47,943 bases of DNA from Chitinophaga pinensis (lineage in GTDB: Bacteria; Bacteroidota; Bacteroidia; NS11-12g; UBA9320): positions 1 through 47,943 of the forward strand of contig CAMDGU010000019.1 of the NCBI GenBank assembly GCA_945897885.1, read 5' to 3'. Positions within the stretch are counted from its first letter, which is position 1; each line of letters starts with the position of its first letter. A program made the position numbers and the translations under genes. Under the pieces are notes generated by a model. It was given only the letters and a program-made list of their open reading frames with translations, was not told the DNA's origin and did no database searches. Shown here in pieces: positions 7,763-15,873 of this stretch.

Positions 7763-9253
7763 TTAGTTATTAAAAAACTTAACCGGCTTTTGGCCGTTGA
7801 TGCTGAAATAATACAAGCCTATGGGCAGATTGGTGAGATCAAAAACGCCTATATTATTTTGAAAGTACTGATTCTTAACATGGCCATTTAAAGTAGAAAC
7901 TTCACAGATGTTATGAGTGCCGGAAAGACAATAAATAAATAATATTTTATTAGCAATAGTCCATCTATCGTTGGCATTGTAGTTATTTTTTACAATTTTT
8001 GAAAACTCATATTTTCCATTAAAGTCTATCTGCTTAATGCGATAATATGAATTGCATGTGGGGGTTCCGTCCAAAAGATATGAATAAATTAGAATTTGGT
8101 GACTATTTCCTCCTACTGCATGAGATTTAACATACCCTATGGGATAAAAGTCCTTGCCTATTTTTGAGGCTAAAATTTCAAAACCATCGTTATTAAGTTC
8201 ATTGGCAGTAATCCACTCCAACTTGTTATCATTTATTTTAAAACTTAAAAGCTTTACAGGTAATAAATTATTGTTTGTGGTAGCATTGGCAATACTAAAA
8301 GTTCCAAAATTACTTACTGCAGAATTTGTAATTAAGGTGCCCGAGCTAGAGTCACCACTTCCTGTTGCAGCTTCATTTAGCCAACCGCCGCCTGCAAATC
8401 GCGATAGGGTTAGTTCGTTTACATTTAATGTATTGACACCGCTGTTACTTCCCCATTCCAAAGTTATTGCGGCATCAGATGGTGTTCCTGAAGCAGAACG
8501 GGTTAATTCAAAATAGTCAATTGAGCTTACTCTTGTAATTGGTGAAGTAAAAGATGTAATATTAACATAGGCGTTATTAAAATATTCAGCAGAATAGGTA
8601 GTCGGGTTAGTATTAGAAGGGGTTACAGCGATTGTTCGTAAAATTGAGCCTTTGCCGGTCGGAAAAGTGAATGTGGAGGTGCTATTTGTATTTTTTGCAA
8701 CAGGGCCATTAATAAATTTAGAACTGGTTGCGCCTGAAACCGATCCGCTCGTTCCTAAAGTTAATAAATTACTTGCTGTTGTGGTTAATAGCCCTGACGA
8801 AAATGTAAGCAACCCATTAATGGTTTTGGCAGAATTTAATGTGACACCATTGCTAGTATTGATAGTCACATTGTTTAAGACGGAAGTACTTGAAGGTAAT
8901 TCATTTCCTGTTGTAATATTACTTCCATTCTCGTTGTATATCACGTTTACCGTTGAACCAAAAGTAGGAGCCGAGTTAATTAAACCTCCGGTTCTGGCAA
9001 TGGTTGCTCCATTTCCCAAAGTGAGGTTAGCCCCGTTTGTAAAGGTGCCGGATGTTAGAGTTAATTTACCGTTAATGGTTCTTGCAAATCCCAGCGATAG
9101 ACCTGAAGAATTATTTATGGTGAGATTTTGAAAGTTGGTATACCACTCGGTAGTTGAGGCAGTTTGAGACGAAGTTCCTGAATAAATGAGAGTTGTTCCG
9201 GTAGAATTGACAGAAAATGAACCACTGGAACCAACACCCAATGCCCCCCCCAT
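7763..9253 (-). CDS. T9SS-secreted surface protein, 3' part of a frameshifted gene
   Basis: 496-residue open frame that has no start or signal peptide of its own and continues the gene whose 5' part ends at 9111. Content is Ser/Thr/Asn-rich, beta-repeat-like sequence (TINGKLTLTSGTF, TINGLLTFSSGLL and similar units). A module around LLPVKLLSFKINDNKLEWIT follows, a type seen just before T9SS tails. It ends with a probable sorting domain (FDLTNLPIGLYYFSINGQK). It therefore looks like the C-terminal half of an adhesin-like or cell-surface protein exported by T9SS. The apparent N-terminal Met lies inside the poly-G tract and is an artefact of the frame change. No enzymatic motif seen. Confidence 0.7.
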   Translation of the reverse strand: MGGALGVGSSGSFSVNSTGTTLIYSGTSSQTASTTEWYTNFQNLTINNSSGLSLGFARTINGKLTLTSGTFTNGANLTLGNGATIARTGGLINSAPTFGSTVNVIYNENGSNITTGNELPSSTSVLNNVTINTSNGVTLNSAKTINGLLTFSSGLLTTTASNLLTLGTSGSVSGATSSKFINGPVAKNTNSTSTFTFPTGKGSILRTIAVTPSNTNPTTYSAEYFNNAYVNITSFTSPITRVSSIDYFELTRSASGTPSDAAITLEWGSNSGVNTLNVNELTLSRFAGGGWLNEAATGSGDSSSGTLITNSAVSNFGTFSIANATTNNNLLPVKLLSFKINDNKLEWITANELNNDGFEILASKIGKDFYPIGYVKSHAVGGNSHQILIYSYLLDGTPTCNSYYRIKQIDFNGKYEFSKIVKNNYNANDRWTIANKILFIYCLSGTHNICEVSTLNGHVKNQYFQNNIGVFDLTNLPIGLYYFSINGQKPVKFFNN

Positions 9254-10274
9254 TCATTGTTAAGGAGCCGTTTGCACTGATAGTTGTATGGCTTGAAGCA
9301 AGGGTTGTTTTGGTTCCAATTCCAGAAAGAATAATGTGATTATAAACTACAAGACTATCAGCATTTGTAAAGGAATGATTTAAAAAAGTTTGATTACCTG
9401 TACTGTTGGATCTGGAATACTCTACTGTTCCATTTGAACCTAAACTATAAGCTGCGCACTGAATATGGGGAGATGCTCCGCTTAACCTTAGTATTCCATT
9501 TATGGTCACAGTTCCACAAATAGCTGTCGTTGTTCTAGAAATAACAGGAGTTGCTCCACCTCCACTTTCTGATGAACTAAATATAGCCCCGGTGTTTATT
9601 GTAAAATTACCCTGCCCCGTTGTATTATTATCAGCTGATATGCGCAATGAAGTTTGAAGTGTCCCTGAAGAAATTAGCCATTTGGCTGCTTTTACAACTG
9701 TATTAAGTGTGCCTATTTGGCCGGCACTAAGAGCAATTTCAATATCAAAAAGGGAAGTCGATCCTGATGCATTTCCACTCCATTCCCCAGTGACTGTAAT
9801 ATTTCTTGTATTTCCAACAAACTTCAATAAACCACCACTTGTTTTTGAGATGGGTAAGGCTGGGGTAGTTGCGTCAGCTGTTAAAGATAAAGGATTTGAG
9901 GAACTCACAGTTACATCAACTACTCCAATATAACAACTTAGCTTACCATTAACACTGAGAGTGTTTGATTGTAAGGCTAATTGCCCATCTCCTCCGGTAC
10001 TTGAATTTGAGGTACCTGTGCTAATATACAAATCATTACAACTCTGATTTCCTGCCAAGGTAGCAGTGTGTCCGGCTTGTATAAATACATTATTGGACGC
10101 TCCTGGTGCTGCGGATGCTGTTACCCATTGGCTGCCATCCCAAGTTTGCCAATCACCGGCGGTACTCCATGTTACGGATGCGGCGGCAGTTCTGCAATCT
10201 CCGGTGGTTTGAGCTTTTAAAAATCCGAAAACAAGAAGATTAACTAAGAAAACTGTTATTCTTAATTTATTCAT
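9111..10274 (-). CDS. T9SS-secreted surface protein, 5' part of a frameshifted gene
   Basis: Begins at the ATG at 10274, giving a signal peptide that ends near FLKAQ (residue about 22). The mature part starts with DCRTAAASVTWSTAGDWQTW, the N-terminal module found on many Bacteroidota surface repeat proteins, followed by Ser/Thr/Gly-rich beta-helix-like repeats (GTVTINGILRLSGAS). The homologous frame runs to TTISANGSLTMNGG at about 9250; after the eight-G run the reading changes to an unrelated 45-residue tail ending at 9111. Deleting one G would join this frame to the 3' part (ALGVGSSGSFSVN), giving one protein of about 835 residues. The start at 10274 is chosen over 10319 because it begins directly at the signal peptide. 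Confidence 0.7.
   Translation of the reverse strand: MNKLRITVFLVNLLVFGFLKAQTTGDCRTAAASVTWSTAGDWQTWDGSQWVTASAAPGASNNVFIQAGHTATLAGNQSCNDLYISTGTSNSSTGGDGQLALQSNTLSVNGKLSCYIGVVDVTVSSSNPLSLTADATTPALPISKTSGGLLKFVGNTRNITVTGEWSGNASGSTSLFDIEIALSAGQIGTLNTVVKAAKWLISSGTLQTSLRISADNNTTGQGNFTINTGAIFSSSESGGGATPVISRTTTAICGTVTINGILRLSGASPHIQCAAYSLGSNGTVEYSRSNSTGNQTFLNHSFTNADSLVVYNHIILSGIGTKTTLASSHTTISANGSLTMNGGGIGCWFQWFIFCQFYRNNSHLFRNFVSNCLNYRVVYQLSKSHHK
9244..9251. repeat. Eight-base G/C homopolymer at the frameshift site
   Basis: Eight C on the plus strand (eight G in the coding sense) at the point where the two halves of the T9SS surface protein lose frame. Seven or ten G would restore a single reading frame. 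It could be a slipped-strand phase-variation tract or a sequencing length error. Confidence 0.85.
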
Positions 10275-10319
10275 ATTTAGTTGCATATAAATTAAAAGAA
10301 GAAAATTTAGTTTAACCAA

Positions 10320-10549
10320 AAAATATTTTGGTTAGTATAAATTTTAAATCCTCATCATCCTTCAATTAATGCTCCACATCGGGCGGTAACAAATACAGGT
10401 TAAAGCTTATAAATGTAAGCCCTTTATGGGGTAAGGTACAAAAAGAATGTAAAAGTGTAATCGTATCAATATCAATTGCGTTAGCAAACACCGCTTGGCT
10501 GAAGCTTGCGCCGTCGAGGGGGCTTGTCTTTACCTAAACGTTAAGGTAT
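10320..10549. other. Intergenic stretch with a near-palindrome
   Basis: 230 bases between the surface-protein gene and the NmrA-like gene. The only structure I see is TACCTAAACGTTAAGGTA at 10531-10548, palindromic except for one symmetric pair, just past the NmrA-like stop. No gene is supported. Confidence 0.4.
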
Positions 10550-11456
10550 TTATTTAAGGTTTACTTTTTTAGTAACCAAAAATTCGTTAACCGAGGTCCA
10601 CTTTATGTTTGAATATCTGTGGGTATCATATTTTTGGAAAATAATTCTCCCTTCCATCATATCTCTCATATATTGCATGCCCTGCCACGCAGGATAAAGC
10701 TCGTTTTTTGAAGGTGAAAAAAAGCGTGTTACTTTAATAAGAAAATTTAAAAGACCAATGCCACCCGGTTTTAATATTTTATATTCTGTAGATGTAAGTT
10801 TGGTAAGCAATTTTGCAAAGGTGTTGCACGTAAGGGTATCGCCTGCAATTCTTAAATATCGTGGTGTGTTTTCATCCAGGGCTGCTGCAGCTGTAAACTC
10901 AGCTACGTTATTTATGGTAGTAAATTCTAAAATTTGATTAGGATTACCCCAGCATAAAATCCGGTGTTGTTTAAATAGTATCAAAGGCATATCTGTGGTT
11001 AATAAATCCATAAATGCTCCGTTAAAAATGGTTGTAGCTTTGATAGGTGATAGGTCAATATACTTATGAAACGCTCTTCTGAAATCTAAATTTCTATTTT
11101 CACCTTCTGTTAAGTTTGTAAAATCACATGAATAGTCGCTTGGTATAAAGCGTTGAACATTTGCCTCAATTGCAGCATCTAAAAATATTTTTTGGGCATC
11201 AATTACTGTTTCTTGTAACCCGGCCAAAGCCGATACAAAACAATGGGCTCCAATTAAATGCTGTGAAATCTCAGATTTAATGTTGGTATCTACCTGAAAA
11301 ACTTTAACACCTTTTTGTTCTAATTCCTTTATTTTTTTTTATGTCAGTTTCTAATCGTACAATTGCCCGCACTTCGACCTCTTTGGCTAATAAAGCGTTT
11401 ACAATTTTACTGCCCAAATTTCCTGTTGCCCCTGCTATTGCTATTATTTTTTTCAT
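10550..11456 (-). pseudogene. NmrA-like NAD(P)-binding oxidoreductase, frameshifted
   Basis: The ATG at 11456 starts a Rossmann N-terminus (MKKIIAIAGATGNLGSKIVN) with the GxxGxxG dinucleotide-binding motif of the NmrA/isoflavone-reductase group. After DIKK the frame breaks in a run of nine A (coding sense, 11332-11340). The continuation KELEQKGVKVFQVDTNIKSE lies in another frame and runs on into the 225-residue body (QRFIPSDYSCDF, NGAFMDLL, GDTLTCNTFAKLL) to the stop at 10550. One A fewer would give an intact protein of about 300 residues. It is either a recent pseudogene or a homopolymer length error. Substrate unknown; relatives are NAD(P)H-dependent reductases or redox sensors. Confidence 0.75.
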
Positions 11457-11636
11457 TTACTGCGAATGGTTTTAGGTTTTTATAATCTACCAACACAACA
11501 CTTGGCTTCTGTCATTTGTTTTTATTGCCGATGAGTAAATTCTTTTTTCTTTTGATGGAAAATTAAAAATTGAAAAAAGGGTTAACCATAACCATACAAT
11601 CCTTTTTGAGATTATTAAGGCTTAGAACAGCTATGG

Positions 11637-12117
11637 TTACGAAATCGCAGCTGTATTTGAGTTTATGGATGAAAATAATTTAAACTGCACTGTAAAAAAT
11701 TGTAGGGGTTGAATATTCTTTATGACTCCGAGGATCTTTTGTACGAATACTTGCATTGAATTCGTAAGAATATTCTGCTGCATCTTTGCTTTTAACAACT
11801 TAGGAAGTTGACGGAATTGCCCAAAATTCAACGAATCTAAAAGTGTCATAATTCCCTTTGGGCTCAGACTCTAGCTTCATGGTGAATATTTTATTTTGGA
11901 GATCAAAGATAATAACGCCGTTATCCCTGTAGGTGAAGTTCAATTCATTATCGTCAACAATAAATTTAGCGCTTTGCAAAATCTGCATATCTTCTAACTC
12001 CGCTTCGAAAGTTGTCCTTCCCGATAATGATGTGCAAAATAACTTAGCTGTCCAAACCCCATTTGTAAATGAGGTTAGAAAGGATAGCAGAAGTTTAGAG
12101 ATTATGGAATGTTTCAT
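11637..12117 (-). pseudogene. Small secreted protein of unknown function, interrupted
   Basis: Starts at the ATG at 12117 with a hydrophobic leader. The body contains KLFCTSLSGRTTFEAELEDM and ends FRFVEFWAIPSTS at a TAA (11800-11802). The same frame past that stop still reads like protein (VVKSKDAAEYSYEFNASIRT, then KEYSTPTIFYSAV, stop at 11680). A further one-base shift in a run of T would read on as FTVQFKLFSSI to 11637. From memory, small Bacteroidota hypothetical proteins share the pattern SGRTxFxAEL, FWAIPS and TPTI in this order. That would make the internal TAA a nonsense mutation rather than the true end. Function unknown. If functional, only the 105-residue form would be made. Confidence 0.55.
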
Positions 12118-12250
12118 ATTGAGTTGGGTAAATAAAATAACCGATAGCAATGTTGATTTTTTGTAAAGGCGAAAGCACCGTTTTGATCCTGATAGCGACA
12201 GTTGGGGGGCTGCCATTCTTTCGATTTGAGTATTTTGATTTTAATGGGCG

Positions 12251-12805
12251 TCAAATTTGTTTAGTGATTTGAATTTTCGATAAATCAAAGCCTTTTGATG
12301 TAAGTCTGGAAATAATCTGCTGATAAACTGTATCGCTCATAATTGGTGTTCTTGAAAGTATCCACAAATATTTTTTATTAGGATGACTGACCACGGCATA
12401 ACTGTAATCATCCGCTAAATCAATGATCCAATACTTGCCTTTGAAAGGCCAAAAGAATTGAACTTTCAATTTTGCATTACCTGATCCTTTTTGAACAAAT
12501 GCCTTTCCTTTAATGTAAGATTGTTTGCCATTAACGCTGTCTTTGTTGCATCGGTTTTCAACAATTACATATCCTTTTTCACTTAATGTATATTCGGCTG
12601 TGGTGCAATGACAGCCTTTTTGAAAGCGTTGAGGATAAGAGGCAATTTCATACCACTTACCTGCATATTTATTCAAGTCCACATTGGGAACCGTTTCCAA
12701 TGTTTGCGATTGAGCCTTGGTAGTTGTCATAAAAATAAAGAGTATTAAAAGTGAAATTGATGTGAATGGAGAAAATATCCAACGCTGTAAAAATAGATGA
12801 TTCAT
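12251..12805 (-). CDS. blc: Outer-membrane-type lipocalin (Blc family)
   Basis: 184-residue lipocalin, a beta-barrel carrier of small hydrophobic ligands such as lysophospholipids. After an N-terminal hydrophobic segment (about residues 10-31) comes the family signature VDLNKYAGKWYEIASYPQRF (near residues 42-61; GxWYE is the structurally conserved region 1). The second conserved region YAVVSHPNKKYLWILSRTP is near residue 135. There is no clear lipobox Cys, so it may be periplasmic or membrane-anchored rather than a lipoprotein as in E. coli. Its start overlaps the end of the upstream SDR gene by 4 bases, so the two are translationally coupled. Substrate not predictable. Confidence 0.9.
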   Translation of the reverse strand: MNHLFLQRWIFSPFTSISLLILFIFMTTTKAQSQTLETVPNVDLNKYAGKWYEIASYPQRFQKGCHCTTAEYTLSEKGYVIVENRCNKDSVNGKQSYIKGKAFVQKGSGNAKLKVQFFWPFKGKYWIIDLADDYSYAVVSHPNKKYLWILSRTPIMSDTVYQQIISRLTSKGFDLSKIQITKQI

Positions 12806-13710
12806 AAAGTAAGAAATTTTAAACCGATTACTGCCTCACTGCCTTCCCAAAGCGCTCTTGCTTTTTGTTCATCATAGCTGTCAGTTGATGACGGAATAGC
12901 TTTGTTTTTATCAAAATATTGACCGCTTGTTTTAATTGTATGAATTAATCGCACAACTGATTTTGCAGAAGTTTTTGGATTATCTGCCAAACCAATAATT
13001 TTAAAAATAACATCTAAAAATTTTCGGTAGAAATTTTCACCAGACTTATATGTTCTTCCAAGGTTTGTTGTTAGCATCAATCCGGGATTGATAGCATTTA
13101 CTAATGTTTTTATGGAAGAGGCTTTGGCTTTAAGTCTTCGGTCAAGTTCATAGGCAAATAGCACTAAACACAGTTTAGAGTTAGCATAAAAAGATTGAGC
13201 TTGCTTTTGTAATGTTGAATTTTTGTCCACTTTCGGATAAGCTAATTCATTTATAGGTTTGAACACGGCTTTAGCAAATGGGGATTTATTTTTATGGTTG
13301 TGTAATTCACTAGAAACCATAACAATTCTCTCAAGGTTATACTTTTTAAGTAATAAATTGGTTAGCAAAAAATGTCCTAAATAATTTGTTCCGAAGGTTT
13401 CTTCAATACCATTTTTTGTATATCGAAATGGTCCTTCATACGATATTCCTGCATTACAGTCAAGGGCATAAATATTTTCAATGTCTGATAAATTGTCAAC
13501 AAAATCCCTGATACTTTCAAAATCAGCTAAGTCAAGTTTTTTTATTGTAAATGTTTTGCTCTTATCAAATTCAGGAAACTCATCAATGGCTTTTTGAGTT
13601 TTTTCAATATCTCGGCAAGCCATAATAACTCTATACCCTAAATCAAGAAGATTTTTGGTTGTCCATAAACCAAGGCCACTGTTTGCTCCTGTCACTATTA
13701 CTGTTTTCAT
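12802..13710 (-). CDS. Short-chain dehydrogenase/reductase (protochlorophyllide-reductase-like)
   Basis: 302-residue NAD(P)-dependent oxidoreductase of the classical SDR fold. Motifs are TGANSGLG (cofactor binding, near residue 7), NAGISYEG (near 95), the catalytic Ser in VMVSSELHNH and the YANSK pair (YxxxK). The ATG at 13710 is chosen because MKTVIVTGANSGLG is the standard family N-terminus; 45 upstream in-frame bases add nothing recognisable. The length and the C-terminal stretch resemble the retinol-dehydrogenase/protochlorophyllide-reductase-like SDRs, but bacterial members mostly have unknown substrates. Coupled by a 4-base overlap to the lipocalin, which suggests a shared lipid or hydrophobic ligand (inference). 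Confidence 0.88.
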   Translation of the reverse strand: MKTVIVTGANSGLGLWTTKNLLDLGYRVIMACRDIEKTQKAIDEFPEFDKSKTFTIKKLDLADFESIRDFVDNLSDIENIYALDCNAGISYEGPFRYTKNGIEETFGTNYLGHFLLTNLLLKKYNLERIVMVSSELHNHKNKSPFAKAVFKPINELAYPKVDKNSTLQKQAQSFYANSKLCLVLFAYELDRRLKAKASSIKTLVNAINPGLMLTTNLGRTYKSGENFYRKFLDVIFKIIGLADNPKTSAKSVVRLIHTIKTSGQYFDKNKAIPSSTDSYDEQKARALWEGSEAVIGLKFLTL

Positions 13711-13864
13711 TGGGATGATTCTTGATTCAAATTGCAAGGTAATAATGCATTGCAACGGTTGCCGCTAACTTGCACATCATCGATAACAAAATCATACAAA
13801 GCTACCTGGTTTTTGGCGTATTAGTCTGATAGCCGTTTTACTTTATTTTTTTTCGAGAGTATAT

Positions 13865-13883
13865 AAAAAAGGCAAGTTTTGCC
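13865..13883 (-). terminator. Intrinsic terminator of the 77-residue gene
   Basis: On the minus strand GGCAA-AAC-TTGCC is followed by six T, directly after the stop codon at 13889. Compact, classic shape. Confidence 0.65.
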
Positions 13884-13888
13884 TCTTT

Positions 13889-14122
13889 TTATTCCTCCTC
13901 CTGCTTTGGGGTATTACCGGTATCCTCAGTCTCTTGGTTATTAGGCATTACAGGCTTAGTAAGTTTAGTTTTGATAAACCTGAAAACATAAGGGCCGCCT
14001 ATAAGTACGGCAAACAAAAGCATGGCTATAAGATAAAGCTTATTGGTATCATCCATAGCCGGTGTGCCGGCATAGGTGTTGCCATAGGCCAGCATGCACA
14101 CTATTAGAAGTTTTGCTTTCAT
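13889..14122 (-). CDS. Small single-pass membrane protein of unknown function
   Basis: 77 residues. A signal peptide (MKAKLLIVCMLAYGNTYA) is followed by one strong transmembrane helix (LYLIAMLLFAVLIGGPYVF, residues about 29-47). A short basic stretch comes next (FIKTKLTKP) and the tail is acidic (ETEDTGNTPKQEEE). Flanked by hairpin terminators on both sides, so it is probably its own transcription unit. I do not recognise a family. Confidence 0.6.
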   Translation of the reverse strand: MKAKLLIVCMLAYGNTYAGTPAMDDTNKLYLIAMLLFAVLIGGPYVFRFIKTKLTKPVMPNNQETEDTGNTPKQEEE

Positions 14123-14174
14123 AAGTTAAGTATTGTCTTACAAATATACATATAATGGGCTGCCGCAAATAAAC

Positions 14175-14206
14175 AAAGGCCAGGCACTAAAAGTGCCCGG
14201 CCTTTT
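14175..14206 (-). terminator. Intrinsic terminator after the outer-membrane protein gene
   Basis: A stem of GGCC plus GGCAC paired with GTGCC plus GGCC (one internal mismatch) and loop TAAAA, flanked by A-run and T-run on the two sides. It sits 25 bases past the stop at 14232 and could work in both directions. Confidence 0.7.
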
Positions 14207-14231
14207 TGGTATTTAAGTATGAGAAAGTGTG

Positions 14232-15119
14232 TTAAAGTTTTTTAAACCATTGCACAAAGGGAAGTGCAATAGCAAAGGCTTCACCATCAGCAATGATGCA
14301 TGAAAATCCAAATTGAAAAGCTTTGTCTTCAGCAGTTTGCAGCCTGATGCCGGGTATAAGGAGTCCGCCGCCGGTACTGTTTTCGGAGGTAGAAGGCAGG
14401 ATGAAAGAATCAAAAACCAGGCTTACTTTTTTTCCTACTTTGGTCATACCCGATACCGATACCAAGGGGCGACCACTGGTTTCGCCGTCAAAAGCCACCG
14501 CACCGTATCCTCCCGAAAAGGTAAGGTTTGATTTACGGTCGCCCAAGGTGAATGAGCCAAAAGGCAAGGCAAATCCAAGGTAAAATGAGCCCGAGCCCCA
14601 AGTACTTGTGCCTGCTAATAACCCCACGCCAAGATTTACTTTTTCGCTAAGGGGTATGCTGTATTTTACGGTGCCTACTATTGGGTAGGCCAGCCAGGAG
14701 GTCATTACCCCAACGCTTAAATTATCGGCCACCCCAAATTGAAAATCGGGACCCCATAAGTTCCAAAGGATATAACTTTCGCCTTTTTTGATAGGCAAGC
14801 CATTGGTGGTAAGGAAATAGCGGGTAGAAAAAACCTCATCGGGAATATAAACCCCACCGGTGTTTATATCACCATCTTTAATTTCGCGTATTTCCTTTAC
14901 CTGATACTTTGGTATTGAAACCTGTCCCTTGTCTTTGGTTTGTATCAGCACTTCTTTGGCATCCTGACTAATGATTTCGCCAATAAACTCGCCACCATCA
15001 TTGGTAATTACTACATAGGTTTTTACTTTTGAGGTGTCGGTTTGTGCATGTGCTGCTGAAAGCATCAAAACACAAAAAAGAGATACCAGAGTTTTTTTAA
15101 TTAAGTTTAAATTTTTCAT
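14232..15119 (-). CDS. Predicted outer-membrane beta-barrel protein with N-terminal Sm-like segment
   Basis: 295 residues with a signal peptide ending AAHAQ (residue about 26). Residues about 33-75 (YVVITNDGGEFIGEIISQDAK and KEVLIQTKDKGQVSIPKYQVK) form short strands of the kind seen at the start of Bacteroidota barrel proteins. The rest alternates polar and hydrophobic residues with many Gly and aromatic positions (FQFGVADNLSVGVMTSWLAYP, FYLGFALPFGSFTLGDRKSN) and ends in the amphipathic FVQWFKKL, as expected for a small membrane barrel. No catalytic motif. Function unknown. Confidence 0.65.
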   Translation of the reverse strand: MKNLNLIKKTLVSLFCVLMLSAAHAQTDTSKVKTYVVITNDGGEFIGEIISQDAKEVLIQTKDKGQVSIPKYQVKEIREIKDGDINTGGVYIPDEVFSTRYFLTTNGLPIKKGESYILWNLWGPDFQFGVADNLSVGVMTSWLAYPIVGTVKYSIPLSEKVNLGVGLLAGTSTWGSGSFYLGFALPFGSFTLGDRKSNLTFSGGYGAVAFDGETSGRPLVSVSGMTKVGKKVSLVFDSFILPSTSENSTGGGLLIPGIRLQTAEDKAFQFGFSCIIADGEAFAIALPFVQWFKKL

Positions 15120-15185
15120 ACTGTTTTTATTTGATGGGTCAAAAGTACTGGATAGGCACAGGGGGGGATAATTGCCACGGAGGCT

Positions 15186-15210
15186 AAAAAATGCATGAGT
15201 TGCATTTTTT
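15186..15210. terminator. Perfect hairpin of A-run/T-run type
   Basis: AAAAAATGCA (15186-15195) pairs perfectly with TGCATTTTTT (15201-15210) around a 5-base loop. It could terminate in either direction. It lies upstream of the barrel-protein gene, with no obvious gene to terminate on the plus strand. Confidence 0.4.
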
Positions 15211-15475
15211 GCAACTTTGACGCAATGCTGAAAGCTTTTTTTGAAGATTATAGTTAATAGAAAAGGCAGAACCTTGCAAAAGGTATATTATGCCAAAAAG
15301 AATAGTGCAAATTGCAGGATAGGCTAAAAGTTATTTGGTCTAGCCTTTATAACTCTATTAACTTTTTTATTCAATGATTTGCTATTTATTTTAAATGGTA
15401 TTAGGGAATTCAACTTAACAAGAAATTTTTCAGATTAGATAAAACCTTGTTAGTGTGCAGCCGTGTGATGGGAGG

Positions 15476-15524
15476 TCAGAAATGCGGGCCGAGCCCCGGA
15501 ATGAGCTTTGAAGCATATTTCTGA
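15476..15524. repeat. Structured inverted-repeat element
   Basis: TCAGAAAT (15476-15483) is the inverse of ATTTCTGA (15517-15524), with an inner GC-rich hairpin GGGC-CGA-GCCC at 15486-15496. It is distinctly more GC-rich than its surroundings. It could be a REP-like or mobile-element remnant, but no second copy is seen in this window. Confidence 0.4.
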
Positions 15525-15595
15525 CTTGATTTTTTGTTTCTTTTTCATCTAAGGAAAAAGAAAATATAAAAATATTCTTGACAAATATTGGAAGA

Positions 15596-15841
15596 CTACC
15601 CTTTTGATTTTGTAAAATAATGAACCAACCCAATGGCTGAAACCAAGGTCCAGCAGCCCTCCAAAATAATAAAGGGCATATAGCTTATAAGCACCGAAGC
15701 CAGGCAAGCAATACCTGCTCCTGCAAAATTTAAAAGCAAATAAACCAAACTGTCTTTGCTAATGGTGCCTTTAAGATTAAGAAAAAATGCAACCAATAAA
15801 ATGGTTACTCCTATAAATCCTGTCCAGTCGGTAAGTGTCAT
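15596..15841 (-). CDS. CBU_0592-like small membrane protein
   Basis: 81 residues, three predicted transmembrane helices (about 6-24, 33-52, 55-75). The start DWTGFIGVTILLVAFFLNLKG and the pattern of the next helix (LLLNFAGAGIACLASVLI) match the small CBU_0592-type membrane proteins. These have no known activity but often sit beside transporters. I prefer the ATG at 15841; an earlier in-frame start at 15877 would overlap the CDF gene stop by 4 bases. Probably the second gene of the CDF operon. Confidence 0.75.
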   Translation of the reverse strand: MTLTDWTGFIGVTILLVAFFLNLKGTISKDSLVYLLLNFAGAGIACLASVLISYMPFIILEGCWTLVSAIGLVHYFTKSKG

Positions 15842-15873
15842 GTTGAATGTTATTTTAAAAGTAAATTTACCAA

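Larger units (their letters stand above)
15120..15595. other. Long intergenic stretch without a supported gene
   Basis: 476 bases between the barrel protein and the CBU_0592-like gene. It holds the hairpin at 15186-15210 and the inverted-repeat element at 15476-15524, described separately. The only open frame (15430-15633, minus) overlaps the end of the next gene and has no recognisable content. Confidence 0.5.

Noticed and set aside
8154-9131. Plus-strand open frames opposite the T9SS surface protein
   Set aside because: Antisense shadows of the Ser/Thr-rich repeats, without their own start context or recognisable content.
15430-15633. Minus-strand 67-codon frame overlapping the CBU_0592-like gene end
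   Set aside because: It runs through the inverted-repeat element, overlaps a real gene and has no family features.
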